Source: Paraburkholderia caledonica NBRC 102488 (lineage in GTDB: Bacteria > Pseudomonadota > Gammaproteobacteria > Burkholderiales > Burkholderiaceae). Taken from it: a stretch of DNA of 64,000 nt. The translations under genes and the position numbers were made by a program. Shown in pieces: positions 8,735 through 17,536 of the stretch. Below the pieces are notes generated by a model. That model made no database searches. It was not told where the DNA came from and saw only the letters and a program-made list of their open reading frames with translations. The stretch lies in the NCBI RefSeq assembly GCF_000685095.1, contig NZ_BAYE01000015.1, positions 1 through 64,000 of the forward strand, read 5' to 3'. Every line of letters begins with the position of its first letter. Within the stretch, counting starts at the first letter, position 1.

Positions 8735-8801
8735 GATGCGGAGGCGGCCGTGCGTTTCTCGACGTCACGCCGCCGGCAGCCGGAATCCGCGAGGGACGGA
8801 T

Positions 8802-8876
8802 GTGAAGGCGCTGAAGCACGACGAGGCGACCGGGTTCGCACCCGCGCGTGCCGTCGTGCGTGAAGACACCGCTTGA
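8802..8876 (+). CDS. Short leader-like ORF after the cobalamin riboswitch
   Basis: A 24-codon frame starting with GTG 8802, about 5 nt after the Shine-Dalgarno-like GAGGGA. It begins MKALKHDEATG. Its stop TGA (8874-8876) directly abuts the ATG of the next short frame. I recognise no family. It could be a translated leader that feeds ribosomes into cobA, or the residue of a lost gene. Confidence 0.35.
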   Translation: MKALKHDEATGFAPARAVVREDTA

Positions 8877-8984
8877 ATGACTTCGATCTCCAATCACCTG
8901 GGCCCGTTCGCATGCGGCACCGCATGGCGTACGCCGGCGGGACGCGCAACGTCGTTGCCGTGCACGGTTAGCGAGGCGCGATGA
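8877..8984 (+). CDS. 35-residue ORF coupled to cobA
   Basis: A 35-residue frame beginning MTSISNHLGPFACGTAW. Its ATG directly follows the stop of the preceding 24-codon frame, and its stop overlaps the cobA start (ATGA at 8981-8984). This is the coupling style used by every other junction in the operon. No family is recognised, and it has no membrane segment. It may be a coupling peptide or the remnant of a corrin gene that once stood here. Confidence 0.4.
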   Translation: MTSISNHLGPFACGTAWRTPAGRATSLPCTVSEAR

Positions 8985-9748
8985 CACGCGCGTGGCTGAT
9001 CGGCGCAGGGCCCGGCGACGTCGAACTGATGACGTTGAAGGCAACGCGCGCCCTCGCACAAGCCGACGTGATACTCGTCGACGATCTCGTGAATTACGAC
9101 GTGCTGCAATTCGCGCGCGCCGACGCGTTTATTGTTTATGTCGGCAAACGCGGCGGTCATCCGTCGACGCCGCAAGAAGGCATCGTCGCGCAAATGCTCG
9201 AGCATCTGCATGCTGGGCGCAGCGTCGCGCGACTCAAGGGCGGCGACCCGTTCGTATTCGGCAGAGGCGGCGAAGAGCAGCAGGCGCTGCATGCGGCCGG
9301 TATCGAGGTGGAGATTGTCAGCGGGATCACAGCCGGAATCGCGGCGCCCGCAGCTATCGGCATTCCGGTTACACACCGCGATCATGCGCAAGGCGTGATA
9401 TTCGTGACCGGCCACGGCGCGGGCAGCAGCGAACCGGATTGGGGCGCGCTCGCCGCCACCCACATGACGCTCGTCATCTACATGGGCATGCGGCGTCTGA
9501 ACGATATCGTCGGCGCATTGCTCGCAGCCGGCATGCGCGCCGACACGCCGTGTGCGGCGATCGAGTCGGCTACGCGTCCGGAGCAACGCCATGCGCTTTC
9601 GAGGCTAGGCGAATTTGCCGATGCCGTCGCGCGCGCGGGACTCGGCTCACCTGCGATCGTGGTGATAGGCGGCGTGGCGTCGCTCGCGCTCGCGCGTGCC
9701 GCCGCGGCAAGCTCATCAGATACGGCATCTTCGCCGGACGCGAAATGA
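8981..9748 (+). CDS. cobA: Uroporphyrinogen-III C-methyltransferase
   Basis: A 255-residue SUMT that transfers two methyl groups from SAM to uroporphyrinogen III to make precorrin-2, the branch point to cobalamin and siroheme. Visible motifs are the SAM-binding GAGPGD (residues 8-13), VYVGKRGGH, and RLKGGDPFVFGRGGEE. It has no CysG N-terminal domain, so it is the stand-alone type. It starts by ATGA overlap with the 35-codon frame and overlaps cobE by 4 bp at its end. The riboswitch upstream implies repression by cobalamin. Confidence 0.93.
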   Translation: MTRAWLIGAGPGDVELMTLKATRALAQADVILVDDLVNYDVLQFARADAFIVYVGKRGGHPSTPQEGIVAQMLEHLHAGRSVARLKGGDPFVFGRGGEEQQALHAAGIEVEIVSGITAGIAAPAAIGIPVTHRDHAQGVIFVTGHGAGSSEPDWGALAATHMTLVIYMGMRRLNDIVGALLAAGMRADTPCAAIESATRPEQRHALSRLGEFADAVARAGLGSPAIVVIGGVASLALARAAAASSSDTASSPDAK

Positions 9749-10161
9749 AAACGCTTAGCGTGGGCATCGGCTGCCGCCTGCATACATCGGCGGACGAGAT
9801 CGAAACGGCGGTGCGCGCCGCGCTCGGTTCGCACACCTTCGAACAGATTGCAACGGTAGCCTCAATTGGAACGAAAGCGGACGAACCGGGCCTGCTGGAG
9901 TTCTGCGCGCGTCACGGGTTCGCGCTGCAAGTGTTCAACCGCGAGCAGATTCTCGCGATTCGCGTGCACGAACCGTCGGCCGCCGCGCGCGAGCATCTCG
10001 GTGTGGACGGCGTATGCGAACCGTGCGCGCTGCTCGCGGTGGCCGCCGGTCGCACCGCACATCTGATCGCTCGCAAAACCGTTTACGCTGGTGTCACCGT
10101 GGCGATCGCATCGACCGCACCAGCACACAGTGTCACCACCATCCAACAGGACCTTCCATGA
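9745..10161 (+). CDS. cobE: CobE / CbiG C-terminal domain protein
   Basis: A 138-residue protein starting MKTLSVGIGCRLHTSADEI, matching the CobE/CbiG_C family found in cobalamin clusters. The family contributes to corrin ring contraction or intermediate handling; its exact role in aerobic producers is still debated. It overlaps cobA (ATGA at 9745-9748) and cobO (ATGA at 10158-10161), so it is fixed in the operon. A longer frame reaching back to 8992 is only a shadow across cobA. Confidence 0.85.
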   Translation: MKTLSVGIGCRLHTSADEIETAVRAALGSHTFEQIATVASIGTKADEPGLLEFCARHGFALQVFNREQILAIRVHEPSAAAREHLGVDGVCEPCALLAVAAGRTAHLIARKTVYAGVTVAIASTAPAHSVTTIQQDLP

Positions 10162-10760
10162 AGACCGATCCCGAGTCCCACCAACGCATGACCGAACGCC
10201 GGCGCGAAGGCCATGAAAAGAAGCAGGCCAACGCGACCGTCGAAAAAGGCCTGTTGATCGTCAACACGGGCACCGGCAAGGGCAAGACAACTGCCGCTTT
10301 CGGCATGGCCGTGCGTGTGCTCGGCCACGGCATGCGGCTTGGCGTCGTGCAGTTCATCAAGGGCGCGCTGCATACGTCGGAGCGCGACTTCCTCGGCGCG
10401 ATTGCAAATTGCGACTTCGTGACGATGGGCGACGGCTACACCTGGAACACGCAGAACCGCGACGCCGACATGGCCACCGCGCGCAAAGGCTGGGACGAAG
10501 CACGCAGGATGATTGAAAGCGGCGACTATCAGATGGTCATCCTCGACGAACTGAACACCGTGCTCAAGTACGAATATCTGCCGCTCGACGAAGTGCTGTC
10601 CGTCATCAACGCGCGTCCGGCGATGCTGCATGTGGTCGTGACGGGCCGCCACGCGCCCGATGCGCTGATCGAAGCCGCCGACCTCGTCACCGAGATGCGC
10701 ATCGTCAAGCATCCGTATCGCGAGCAAGGCGTCAAGGCGCAGCGCGGCGTGGAGTTCTGA
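10158..10760 (+). CDS. cobO: Cob(I)yrinic acid a,c-diamide adenosyltransferase
   Basis: A 200-residue CobO/BtuR family enzyme that attaches the 5'-deoxyadenosyl group of ATP to Co(I) corrinoids. The P-loop TGTGKGKTT is at about residues 37-45, the corrinoid-contact region includes the FIKG motif, and VILDELNTVLKY is typical of the family. The ATG at 10158 overlaps the cobE stop. Frames extending upstream to 10014 lie inside cobE and are ignored. cobB follows after 2 bp. Confidence 0.95.
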   Translation: MKTDPESHQRMTERRREGHEKKQANATVEKGLLIVNTGTGKGKTTAAFGMAVRVLGHGMRLGVVQFIKGALHTSERDFLGAIANCDFVTMGDGYTWNTQNRDADMATARKGWDEARRMIESGDYQMVILDELNTVLKYEYLPLDEVLSVINARPAMLHVVVTGRHAPDALIEAADLVTEMRIVKHPYREQGVKAQRGVEF

Positions 10761-10762
10761 AC

Positions 10763-12061
10763 GTGTCCGCCTGCCCTGCGCTCTTTATTAGCGCGCCCGC
10801 GTCGGGTCAAGGCAAGACCACGATCACCGCGGGCCTCGCGCGCTACCATCGGCGACTGGGACGGCGTGTGCGCGTGTTCAAGACCGGGCCCGACTTTCTC
10901 GATCCAATGATCCTCTCGCGCGCAAGCGGCGCGCCCGTGCTGTCGCTGGATCTGTGGATGGTCGGCAAGGACGCCTGCCGCAATCTTCTCGCGCAGGCCG
11001 CGGACGAAGCCGACCTGATCCTGATCGAGGGGGTGATGGGCCTCTTCGACGGCACGCCGAGCAGCGCCGATCTGGCAGCCGAGTTCGGTGTGCCGGTACT
11101 CGCGGTGATTTCGGCGAAGGCGATGGCGCAGACCTTCGGCGCGGTCGCGTTCGGCCTCGCGAATTTCCGGCCCCAGGTGCCGTTTCATGGCGTGCTCGCA
11201 AACCGCGTCGGTTCCTCGCGTCACGCGCAGATGCTCGAAGAGGCGTTGCCGCCGACGCTGCACTGGTGCGGGCACATTACCGCCAGCGATGAAATCGAAT
11301 TGCCCGATCGCCACCTCGGCTTGCATCAGGCCGCGGAAATCGACGATCTCGACGCGCGTCTGGATCGCGCCGCCGATGCGCTGAGTCATACAGCGCTGGC
11401 CGGGCTGCCGCCCGCGGTGGAGTTTGGCGCGGCTACGCCACAAGTACTTCCCCGCCTTCTGGACAACAGGAAAATCGCCATCGCGCGCGATGCCGCGTTT
11501 TCGTTCATCTACCCGGCCAATGTCGCGCTGCTCGAAGCGCTCGGCGCCCACATTCACTACTTTTCGCCGCTCGCTGACGAAGCGCCGCCCTCCCACACCG
11601 ATGCGCTGTACCTGCCCGGCGGATATCCTGAACTGCACGCCGCGGCGCTCGCCGCGAATGCCCGCAGCGCCGCGGCGATCCGCGCGCACGCGGCGGCTGG
11701 CAAACCGCTCGTCGCCGAATGCGGCGGCATGCTCTATCTACTCGATAGGCTCACTGACACACAAGGTGTCAGCACGTCGATGCTCGGCTTGCTGCCTGGT
11801 CACGCGACGATGCAAACACGCTTCACCGCGCTCGGCATGCAGCAGATCGACAGCATGCATGGCCCAGTGACCGGCCACACGTTTCACTACTCGAAGCTCG
11901 GCACGCCGCTTTCGCCGTTGCGCTCAGCCACGCGGCCTCAAGGCGATGCACCCGGCGAGGCGATATATCGCGTCGGCTCGATTGTCGCGACTTACATGCA
12001 CGCTTACTGGCCCTCCAACCCGGCCTTCACGGCCGCTCTGTTCAATGGCGAAGCCTTTTAA
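10763..12061 (+). CDS. cobB: (Hydrogeno)cobyrinic acid a,c-diamide synthase
   Basis: A 432-residue CobB/CbiA enzyme that amidates the a and c side chains of the corrin ring using glutamine and ATP. The N-terminal dethiobiotin-synthetase-like domain has the P-loop SAPASGQGKTT near residue 10. The C-terminal class I glutamine amidotransferase domain has the nucleophile Cys (VAECGGM, about residue 320). The start is GTG at 10763, 2 bp after cobO. The last 17 bp overlap bluB. With cobN present, the aerobic substrate hydrogenobyrinic acid is likely. Confidence 0.95.
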   Translation: MSACPALFISAPASGQGKTTITAGLARYHRRLGRRVRVFKTGPDFLDPMILSRASGAPVLSLDLWMVGKDACRNLLAQAADEADLILIEGVMGLFDGTPSSADLAAEFGVPVLAVISAKAMAQTFGAVAFGLANFRPQVPFHGVLANRVGSSRHAQMLEEALPPTLHWCGHITASDEIELPDRHLGLHQAAEIDDLDARLDRAADALSHTALAGLPPAVEFGAATPQVLPRLLDNRKIAIARDAAFSFIYPANVALLEALGAHIHYFSPLADEAPPSHTDALYLPGGYPELHAAALAANARSAAAIRAHAAAGKPLVAECGGMLYLLDRLTDTQGVSTSMLGLLPGHATMQTRFTALGMQQIDSMHGPVTGHTFHYSKLGTPLSPLRSATRPQGDAPGEAIYRVGSIVATYMHAYWPSNPAFTAALFNGEAF

Positions 12062-12725
12062 CGAAGCCGACCGCGACGCGGTTTATCGCGCGATTTACGA
12101 GCGCCGCGACATGCGCCACTTCGTGCGCGATTCCGTCGATGCCGCGGTATTGCAGCGTCTGCTCGATGCCGCGCATCACGCGCCGAGCGTGGGCTTCATG
12201 CAGCCGTGGCGCATCGCGCGCATCACCGATCCCGCCTTGCGTATTGCCTTGCATGCGAACGTCGAAAGCGAACGGCTGGCCACCGCCGACGCGCTCGGCA
12301 AGCGCCGCGAAGAGTTCATGAAGCTGAAAGTGGAAGGCATGCTGGAGTGCGGCGAACTGCTCGTCATGGCGCTGATGGACGGCCGCGAGCGGCACATCTT
12401 CGGCCGCCGCACGCTGCCGGAAATGGACCTCGCATCGGTGGCCTGCGCGATCCAGAACATGTGGCTCGCCGCCCGCGCGGAAGGGCTCGGCATGGGCTGG
12501 GTGTCCCTCTTCGACGTCGATGCAGTGCGTCGGCTGCTGCGCATGCCGGAAGGCGCGCGGCCGGTCGCGATACTATGCCTTGGCCACGTCGACCGCTTTT
12601 ATAGCGAGCCGATGCTGCAAACCGAACGATGGGCGGAGCGCACGCCGCTCGCCGATTGCGTATTTGAAAACCGCTGGCCCGAAGATCCGATACCGCAGGA
12701 GCAGTCGCCGTGCGATCCGCTGTAG
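12045..12725 (+). CDS. bluB: 5,6-dimethylbenzimidazole synthase BluB
   Basis: A 226-residue flavin-destructase of the nitroreductase fold. It cleaves FMNH2 with oxygen to make 5,6-dimethylbenzimidazole, the lower ligand of B12. The RRDMRHF segment near the N terminus, the HHAPSVGFMQPWR segment and GLGMGWVSLFD are typical of BluB. ATG 12045 lies inside the end of cobB (17-bp overlap). It is the last gene of the rightward operon and converges with a lipoprotein gene 6 bp away. Confidence 0.93.
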   Translation: MAKPFNEADRDAVYRAIYERRDMRHFVRDSVDAAVLQRLLDAAHHAPSVGFMQPWRIARITDPALRIALHANVESERLATADALGKRREEFMKLKVEGMLECGELLVMALMDGRERHIFGRRTLPEMDLASVACAIQNMWLAARAEGLGMGWVSLFDVDAVRRLLRMPEGARPVAILCLGHVDRFYSEPMLQTERWAERTPLADCVFENRWPEDPIPQEQSPCDPL

Positions 12726-12731
12726 CCGGCG

Positions 12732-13355
12732 TTATCGTTGCAACGGCATCACCGAGACCACTTCAGGCAGGCTGCCTTTTGGATTCGGGCGCAATTTCAC
12801 GCGCCAGTCGGTTGGTGCGTCGAACGGGAATTGCACTAGGGCGCTTCTGATCAGCGCGGGCGTGGCGCGCAGCGGATCGGCGTCGCGGTCTGTACTGGCT
12901 GCGCTGACCTTGTACACTTCCCGCCCGCTCTCGCGTTCGAAAAACCGCAGCGTGAGCGTATGACGGTAAACGCGTGCGCCGAATAGCGAGACCGATGCGT
13001 CGGTCTGCGGGCCGCAATTGCCAGACGCACAGTCGCTCACACCAACGCCGATTTGCGCGGGCCGCGTCTCGTATCCGACTGAGAGCACGTAATGCGCGGG
13101 CCGCTCGGCCGTATCCGCGAAACCCTGCTTCGCGAGTTCGTCGCGCAGCACGGTTTCGAACTGCGCATGGTCGGCGCGCGCTTCCTGCGTCGGCGGACCC
13201 GCGAATGTGTACGTCCGCTCGCCAGCAAATGCGGCTGCTGGCGTCGCGGCGTGCACGTCGGCGTGCATGCCGGTACATCCGGCGAGCGTCGCCACAGCAA
13301 ACGCGATACAGACAAGAGTCGCGTTCACCGCTTTCATCGCATTCATCGCTTTCAC
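12732..13355 (-). CDS. DUF4136-like outer-membrane lipoprotein
   Basis: About 207 residues with an N-terminal signal and a lipobox LAGC near residue 25, followed by a domain that looks like DUF4136 (function unknown). I chose GTG 13355 because GGGGAG lies 6 nt upstream; ATG 13346 is the alternative. The frame stays open to 13631, but that part overlaps the histidine kinase gene and is not protein-like. It sits 31 bp downstream of the kinase and could be the last gene of that transcript. Confidence 0.7.
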   Translation of the reverse strand: MKAMNAMKAVNATLVCIAFAVATLAGCTGMHADVHAATPAAAFAGERTYTFAGPPTQEARADHAQFETVLRDELAKQGFADTAERPAHYVLSVGYETRPAQIGVGVSDCASGNCGPQTDASVSLFGARVYRHTLTLRFFERESGREVYKVSAASTDRDADPLRATPALIRSALVQFPFDAPTDWRVKLRPNPKGSLPEVVSVMPLQR

Positions 13356-13386
13356 AATTCGCTCCCCGATTCGATAAGACGCGCGC

Positions 13387-15975
13387 TCAGGCGTCATGAC
13401 GCCGGCTCGCAGGCCGATCCAGTTGCGCTTCTTCCAGTGCCGGCAGATAGATCGTGACTGCCGTGCCCCGCCCGGGCGCGCTCGCCACGTTGACTTCACC
13501 GCCATGGCGCGTGACCACGGTCTTGACGAAGGCCATGCCGAGCCCGGCGCCGCCCACTTCTGGCCGCTCTGTTTCGTGAAAACGTCTGAAGCGTTCGAAT
13601 AGCTGTGCCTGCTGCTCTTGCGGTATCCCATAGCCCTGGTCGCGGATCGTGCACGACACGCGTCTCGTCGCGCGATCCGATGTAACGGCCGAAGTGAAAC
13701 CGGCCGTCGTCGAGGTGCGCGCGGGCACCACGTGCGATAGCTCGCAGGTGATATGCGTATCGGGCGGACTGTATTTGACTGCGTTGTTCAGGATGTTGAC
13801 GAGGGCACGCGTCAGGAGCGAACGATCGGCGCAGATCCAGTGGCCCTCGTCCCCGTTATCGCCTATGTCGCGGCCTTCTGCCGATAGGTCTGTTTCCGTA
13901 TGCAACGCGATCCGCTTCGCGTGTGCCTGCGGCCAGACCTCATCGCTCGCGTCGATCATCAGCTCAGCGAGATTCACCGGCTCCAGCATGTAGGTTTGCG
14001 ACTCGGCGCGCGCGAGTTGTACGAAGTCATCGGCGAGTGTCAGCGCACGTTGCGCGTAACGTTCGATGCGCTCAAGCAAGCCGCGCGCGAGCACCGGCTT
14101 CTCGCGGGCCCGCTCGATCTCGACGAGGGCCAGGATCGACGCCTGCGGCGAGCGCATATCGTGGGACAGCAGCCGAAGTGCGTCTTCGCGCTGGCGCTCG
14201 GCGGCGTGCAACGCAGAGACATCGACGAGGCCGGCTATCCATCCGGTCGTCTCGCCCTGAGCGTTCGTGCAGTTCGCGCAACGCAGCAGATGATCGCGCC
14301 CGTCGGCGTCGCGCACCTCAACGCCCTGCGCCATCAGTGCGGCAAATTCGCGGCTCGTGGGATCGAGCAGCGCGGGCCAGTGCGCGCGGGACAGCAAATC
14401 GTTTTCGGCATCCGATCCCGCTCCGCTGTCGATGGCCTTGACGAACGTCAGGCCACCCAGCACCGTCTGCATGGAACGCCCCTCGGGCATCGGCGCACCA
14501 AGCCGTGCAAAGTGCGCCTTCGCGGCATGGTTCGCGATCAGCACGATGCCCTGCATGTCACTCACGAGAATCGGCTCGGGCATGCTGTCCAGGCTGTCCC
14601 ACATAAAGCGCTTCATGTCCTGCACGCGTTGGGCGGCTTGCGCCATCAGCGCCATGTGCTGTTCGAGCACGTCGCCGCCGAACTGGCGCCGGCGCTGCGG
14701 CGTTTGCGGCGTTTGCGGCAGCAGATGCGGTTCGTCCGCGAGACGCTGCAACTCCTTGCGCAGATACGCCATCGTCATTTCGAGGCGGCGCCAGTTCCAG
14801 ATCGGATAAACGGCAACCACACCGAGAATCGCGGGCACGGGCGACAACCACAGCTGCGCGCCGTACAGCAGAATCGCACTGCCGGACATCGCGAGCAGGC
14901 ACAGCGCGCCCGTCAGCAGCAGCGAGCGGCGCGGCGACAGCACGAGGAAACCGGCCAGCAACGCCGCGAGCGGAGCCAGTGAGACGACGAGCAGCAGCCA
15001 TCGTGCGGCAGGCGCGACTTCGCGGCCGGTGAGCAGCGTATCGAGCACGTTCGCGTGGATATAGACGCCGGGCAGCGGCCCCAATGCACCGGATACCGGC
15101 GTCGCAAACCGGTCGTAGAGACCCGATGCGGTCACGCCGATTACGACGATGCGCCCGCGCAATTTCTCGGGCGGGACCTGGCCCGCGAGCACGCTCGCGA
15201 AACTGAGCTTCGCGTAGCTCTGTGCATTCGGGCTGAACGGGATCAGGAAGCGGCCGTCGCTCGCAGCGTCGTTGCGCGCACCGGTGCCCCGATCGCTTGC
15301 GTCGCTCGCCGATTCCAGAGACGCGCGCCTCGCCGACTGCACATTCAACCCTAGCGCGCCGCGTTCTGCCGCGCGCGCCACCGTGAGCATCAACTGCGGC
15401 CAGCGCGAGTCGGCGTCGCCTTCGAACTGGGCGACGCTGCGCACGATGCCGTCGCTGTCCACTTCGAGATTGATATGCCCGAGGCCGGCCGCCGCGCGCA
15501 CGAGCGGCGCCACCGGTTCGACGACGACAGCCGGTGCGCCTCGCCCGACATCCGTGAGGAGCACCGGCAGATAGGTCGGACTCAGCGCAATGGCGCGGGC
15601 AAGTTCGGCATCGTCGGGATTGGCTTCTGTGAAGAGCACGTCGTAGACGACCGCGGCGGGCTTTGCCTTCGCGACCTGCTCGAGCAATCGGGCGTGTACG
15701 CTGCGCGGCCACGGCCAGCGGCCGAGTTGCGCGATGCTTTCATTATCGATTTCCAGCACGACGATGTCCGGCAGCACCGCCTGCGCATGCAGACTCAGTA
15801 AGCGGTCGTACACCAGATGATCGACGCTCGCGCTCATGCGACCCAACGAACTGAGCGCGATCACGACAAGACCCAGGCATCCGATAGCCGCCCATTCGAT
15901 CAGAAAACGACGGCCGGCGCGCCGTCCGAGACGGGCGCGCGGGTCGAGGCTCAAGCGCGTGGATGTGTTGGGCAA
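13387..15975 (-). CDS. CHASE2-domain sensor histidine kinase
   Basis: An 862-residue membrane sensor. One N-terminal membrane segment (about 25-45) precedes an extracytoplasmic CHASE2 domain (about 50-320). Three membrane helices follow (about 325-395), then a PAS-like domain (about 455-590) and HisKA with phospho-accepting His605 (LLSHDMRSP). The HATPase_c domain has an N box NILNNAVKYS and a G box GLGMAF. It follows the LysM-FecR gene by 76 bp and the response regulator two genes upstream, so the three form one signalling unit. The stimulus sensed by CHASE2 is unknown; the neighbour suggests a cell-wall cue. Confidence 0.88.
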   Translation of the reverse strand: MPNTSTRLSLDPRARLGRRAGRRFLIEWAAIGCLGLVVIALSSLGRMSASVDHLVYDRLLSLHAQAVLPDIVVLEIDNESIAQLGRWPWPRSVHARLLEQVAKAKPAAVVYDVLFTEANPDDAELARAIALSPTYLPVLLTDVGRGAPAVVVEPVAPLVRAAAGLGHINLEVDSDGIVRSVAQFEGDADSRWPQLMLTVARAAERGALGLNVQSARRASLESASDASDRGTGARNDAASDGRFLIPFSPNAQSYAKLSFASVLAGQVPPEKLRGRIVVIGVTASGLYDRFATPVSGALGPLPGVYIHANVLDTLLTGREVAPAARWLLLVVSLAPLAALLAGFLVLSPRRSLLLTGALCLLAMSGSAILLYGAQLWLSPVPAILGVVAVYPIWNWRRLEMTMAYLRKELQRLADEPHLLPQTPQTPQRRRQFGGDVLEQHMALMAQAAQRVQDMKRFMWDSLDSMPEPILVSDMQGIVLIANHAAKAHFARLGAPMPEGRSMQTVLGGLTFVKAIDSGAGSDAENDLLSRAHWPALLDPTSREFAALMAQGVEVRDADGRDHLLRCANCTNAQGETTGWIAGLVDVSALHAAERQREDALRLLSHDMRSPQASILALVEIERAREKPVLARGLLERIERYAQRALTLADDFVQLARAESQTYMLEPVNLAELMIDASDEVWPQAHAKRIALHTETDLSAEGRDIGDNGDEGHWICADRSLLTRALVNILNNAVKYSPPDTHITCELSHVVPARTSTTAGFTSAVTSDRATRRVSCTIRDQGYGIPQEQQAQLFERFRRFHETERPEVGGAGLGMAFVKTVVTRHGGEVNVASAPGRGTAVTIYLPALEEAQLDRPASRRHDA

Positions 15976-16051
15976 GGCGTGATGTCAGAAGGTAGAAAGC
16001 CAAAAACAGCGAGCGGACCGGGCCACTTCCGGGCCAGTGAATCTACCAGCG

Positions 16052-17536
16052 TCAGCGCGCAAGCGTGAACGTGCGAACTGCGCTGGCCGTCTCGTACAAG
16101 CGGCCGTTGTCGAACTGCTCGGCAACGATGGTCCAGTAATAGACGCCTGGCGGCAGATCGCTCACCACCAGTTGCCCGCCCGTCAGATCCGCGCGGTCGA
16201 CGATCGGATGACGCAGATTGGCCGTCGTCGCCATGACGAAGCGAAAACGCGTTTGCGCCGACGCCGGCGCGCGGCTCACGAACCAGCGAAATTCGTAATC
16301 GTGGCTGCCCACGCGCGCCGCGGCCGACGCACCGACCGCGAATTGCCGTCTCTCGAAGGCATACACCTGCGGCAAACCTTCGAGCCCGTTCGCGTCGATC
16401 GCCGCAATGCGCACGAAGTACGTGCCGTCTGCCAGATCGCCGAAGTCCGCATGTGGCGCGCTCACACGAATGTCGCGGATGAGGTCGAGCTGGTCGGCGT
16501 CGCGAGAGATCTGCACGCGGTAGGTTGGTGCGGTGTCGGCGGTTGCAGCGGCCTCAGCCGGAATCAGATCGAAAGCCACCGTCTTGCCGTCTTGCACTCT
16601 CGCCGGCTCGCTGAGCGCAGGCGCGGGAAGCAGCGCAACTGCATTGCCTACCGCGGCGCCGCCTCGCGTCACGCTGCCAAAGCGCGCCGTGAGCAGTTGC
16701 GCCGACGCCCGCAGCGGCACGCCTGGCGGCGGTGCAGACTTGCGCGAAAGCGCCGCGACCGGGTCGACGCCGACCGCGCCGTCCAGCACTTCGACAGCCG
16801 TGGTTTGCGCGTCGCCGTCGTAAGCGACCCTGAAGCGCGTTCCACGCACGCCCGCAACCACCGAAGGCGAACGGATCTGGAAGCGGTCGTCTTTTTTCGT
16901 CGCATGCGTGACCTGGCTCTCGACCTGCCCGCGGCGCAGTTCCAGTTGACGGTCGCCCGCGCCCGTCAGCGTGGTCCGCCGCAACCTGTCGATGTCGAGC
17001 GCGCCGTCCTGCGTCATCGTGAGATGAGAGCCGTCGGACAACTCCAGTGTGACGAAACCGTTGGGCCCGGTGCGGATGCGGTCGCCTTCGCCAAGCGTCG
17101 CGCCCGTCATGAGCGGCAGATAAGGGCTCCCGCCCGACGCATGTTCGGCCGGACCGCTCGTCGCGATCAAACGTGCCGTCTCCGGGTCCTGCTTCAGTTT
17201 GTCGGCTGGCAGACGCAGCGCAATGCCGGCCGGCATGCGACGCGGTGCGGGCACGTGATTCAGGCGACTGAGCACGGCCCAGTCGGCGGTGTCGCTGAGA
17301 TAGCGGCTCGCGATTTCATAGAGCGTGTCGCCTGCCTGCGTCACATAGGAAACATAGGCGGGAGGCGCGGTTTTCGCGCGCTGCTTTGGCGCGCGTGACG
17401 GCTGCGCATGTGCCGAAGCGGACGCGAAGCAGGCGAAGGCGAAGAGTCCCGCGGCGGCCAGCACGGCGCTCGCGCGGCGGCCAGCCGAGCCGGTCCTGCC
17501 GCGTATAACTGAAGCGTCGTCGACGCAAAACGTCAC
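16052..17536 (-). CDS. Exported LysM-FecR domain protein
   Basis: 494 residues: a signal peptide (about 18-45), a LysM peptidoglycan-binding domain (YVTQAGDTLYEIASRY, about 65-115), a FecR domain (about 140-265, with the typical SPSVVAGVRGTRFRV), then a Pro/Ala-rich part with fibronectin-like segments. FecR domains usually sit in the periplasm and transmit signals; LysM would anchor this one to the cell wall. GTG 17536 overlaps the response-regulator stop (GTGA). The context suggests it presents a wall-related signal to the CHASE2 kinase, which is inference. Confidence 0.82.
   Translation of the reverse strand: MTFCVDDASVIRGRTGSAGRRASAVLAAAGLFAFACFASASAHAQPSRAPKQRAKTAPPAYVSYVTQAGDTLYEIASRYLSDTADWAVLSRLNHVPAPRRMPAGIALRLPADKLKQDPETARLIATSGPAEHASGGSPYLPLMTGATLGEGDRIRTGPNGFVTLELSDGSHLTMTQDGALDIDRLRRTTLTGAGDRQLELRRGQVESQVTHATKKDDRFQIRSPSVVAGVRGTRFRVAYDGDAQTTAVEVLDGAVGVDPVAALSRKSAPPPGVPLRASAQLLTARFGSVTRGGAAVGNAVALLPAPALSEPARVQDGKTVAFDLIPAEAAATADTAPTYRVQISRDADQLDLIRDIRVSAPHADFGDLADGTYFVRIAAIDANGLEGLPQVYAFERRQFAVGASAAARVGSHDYEFRWFVSRAPASAQTRFRFVMATTANLRHPIVDRADLTGGQLVVSDLPPGVYYWTIVAEQFDNGRLYETASAVRTFTLAR

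Noticed and set aside
8069..8949. Several long ORFs overlapping the two riboswitches
   Set aside because: They follow conserved RNA blocks rather than codon structure and have Arg/Cys/His-rich, non-protein-like composition.
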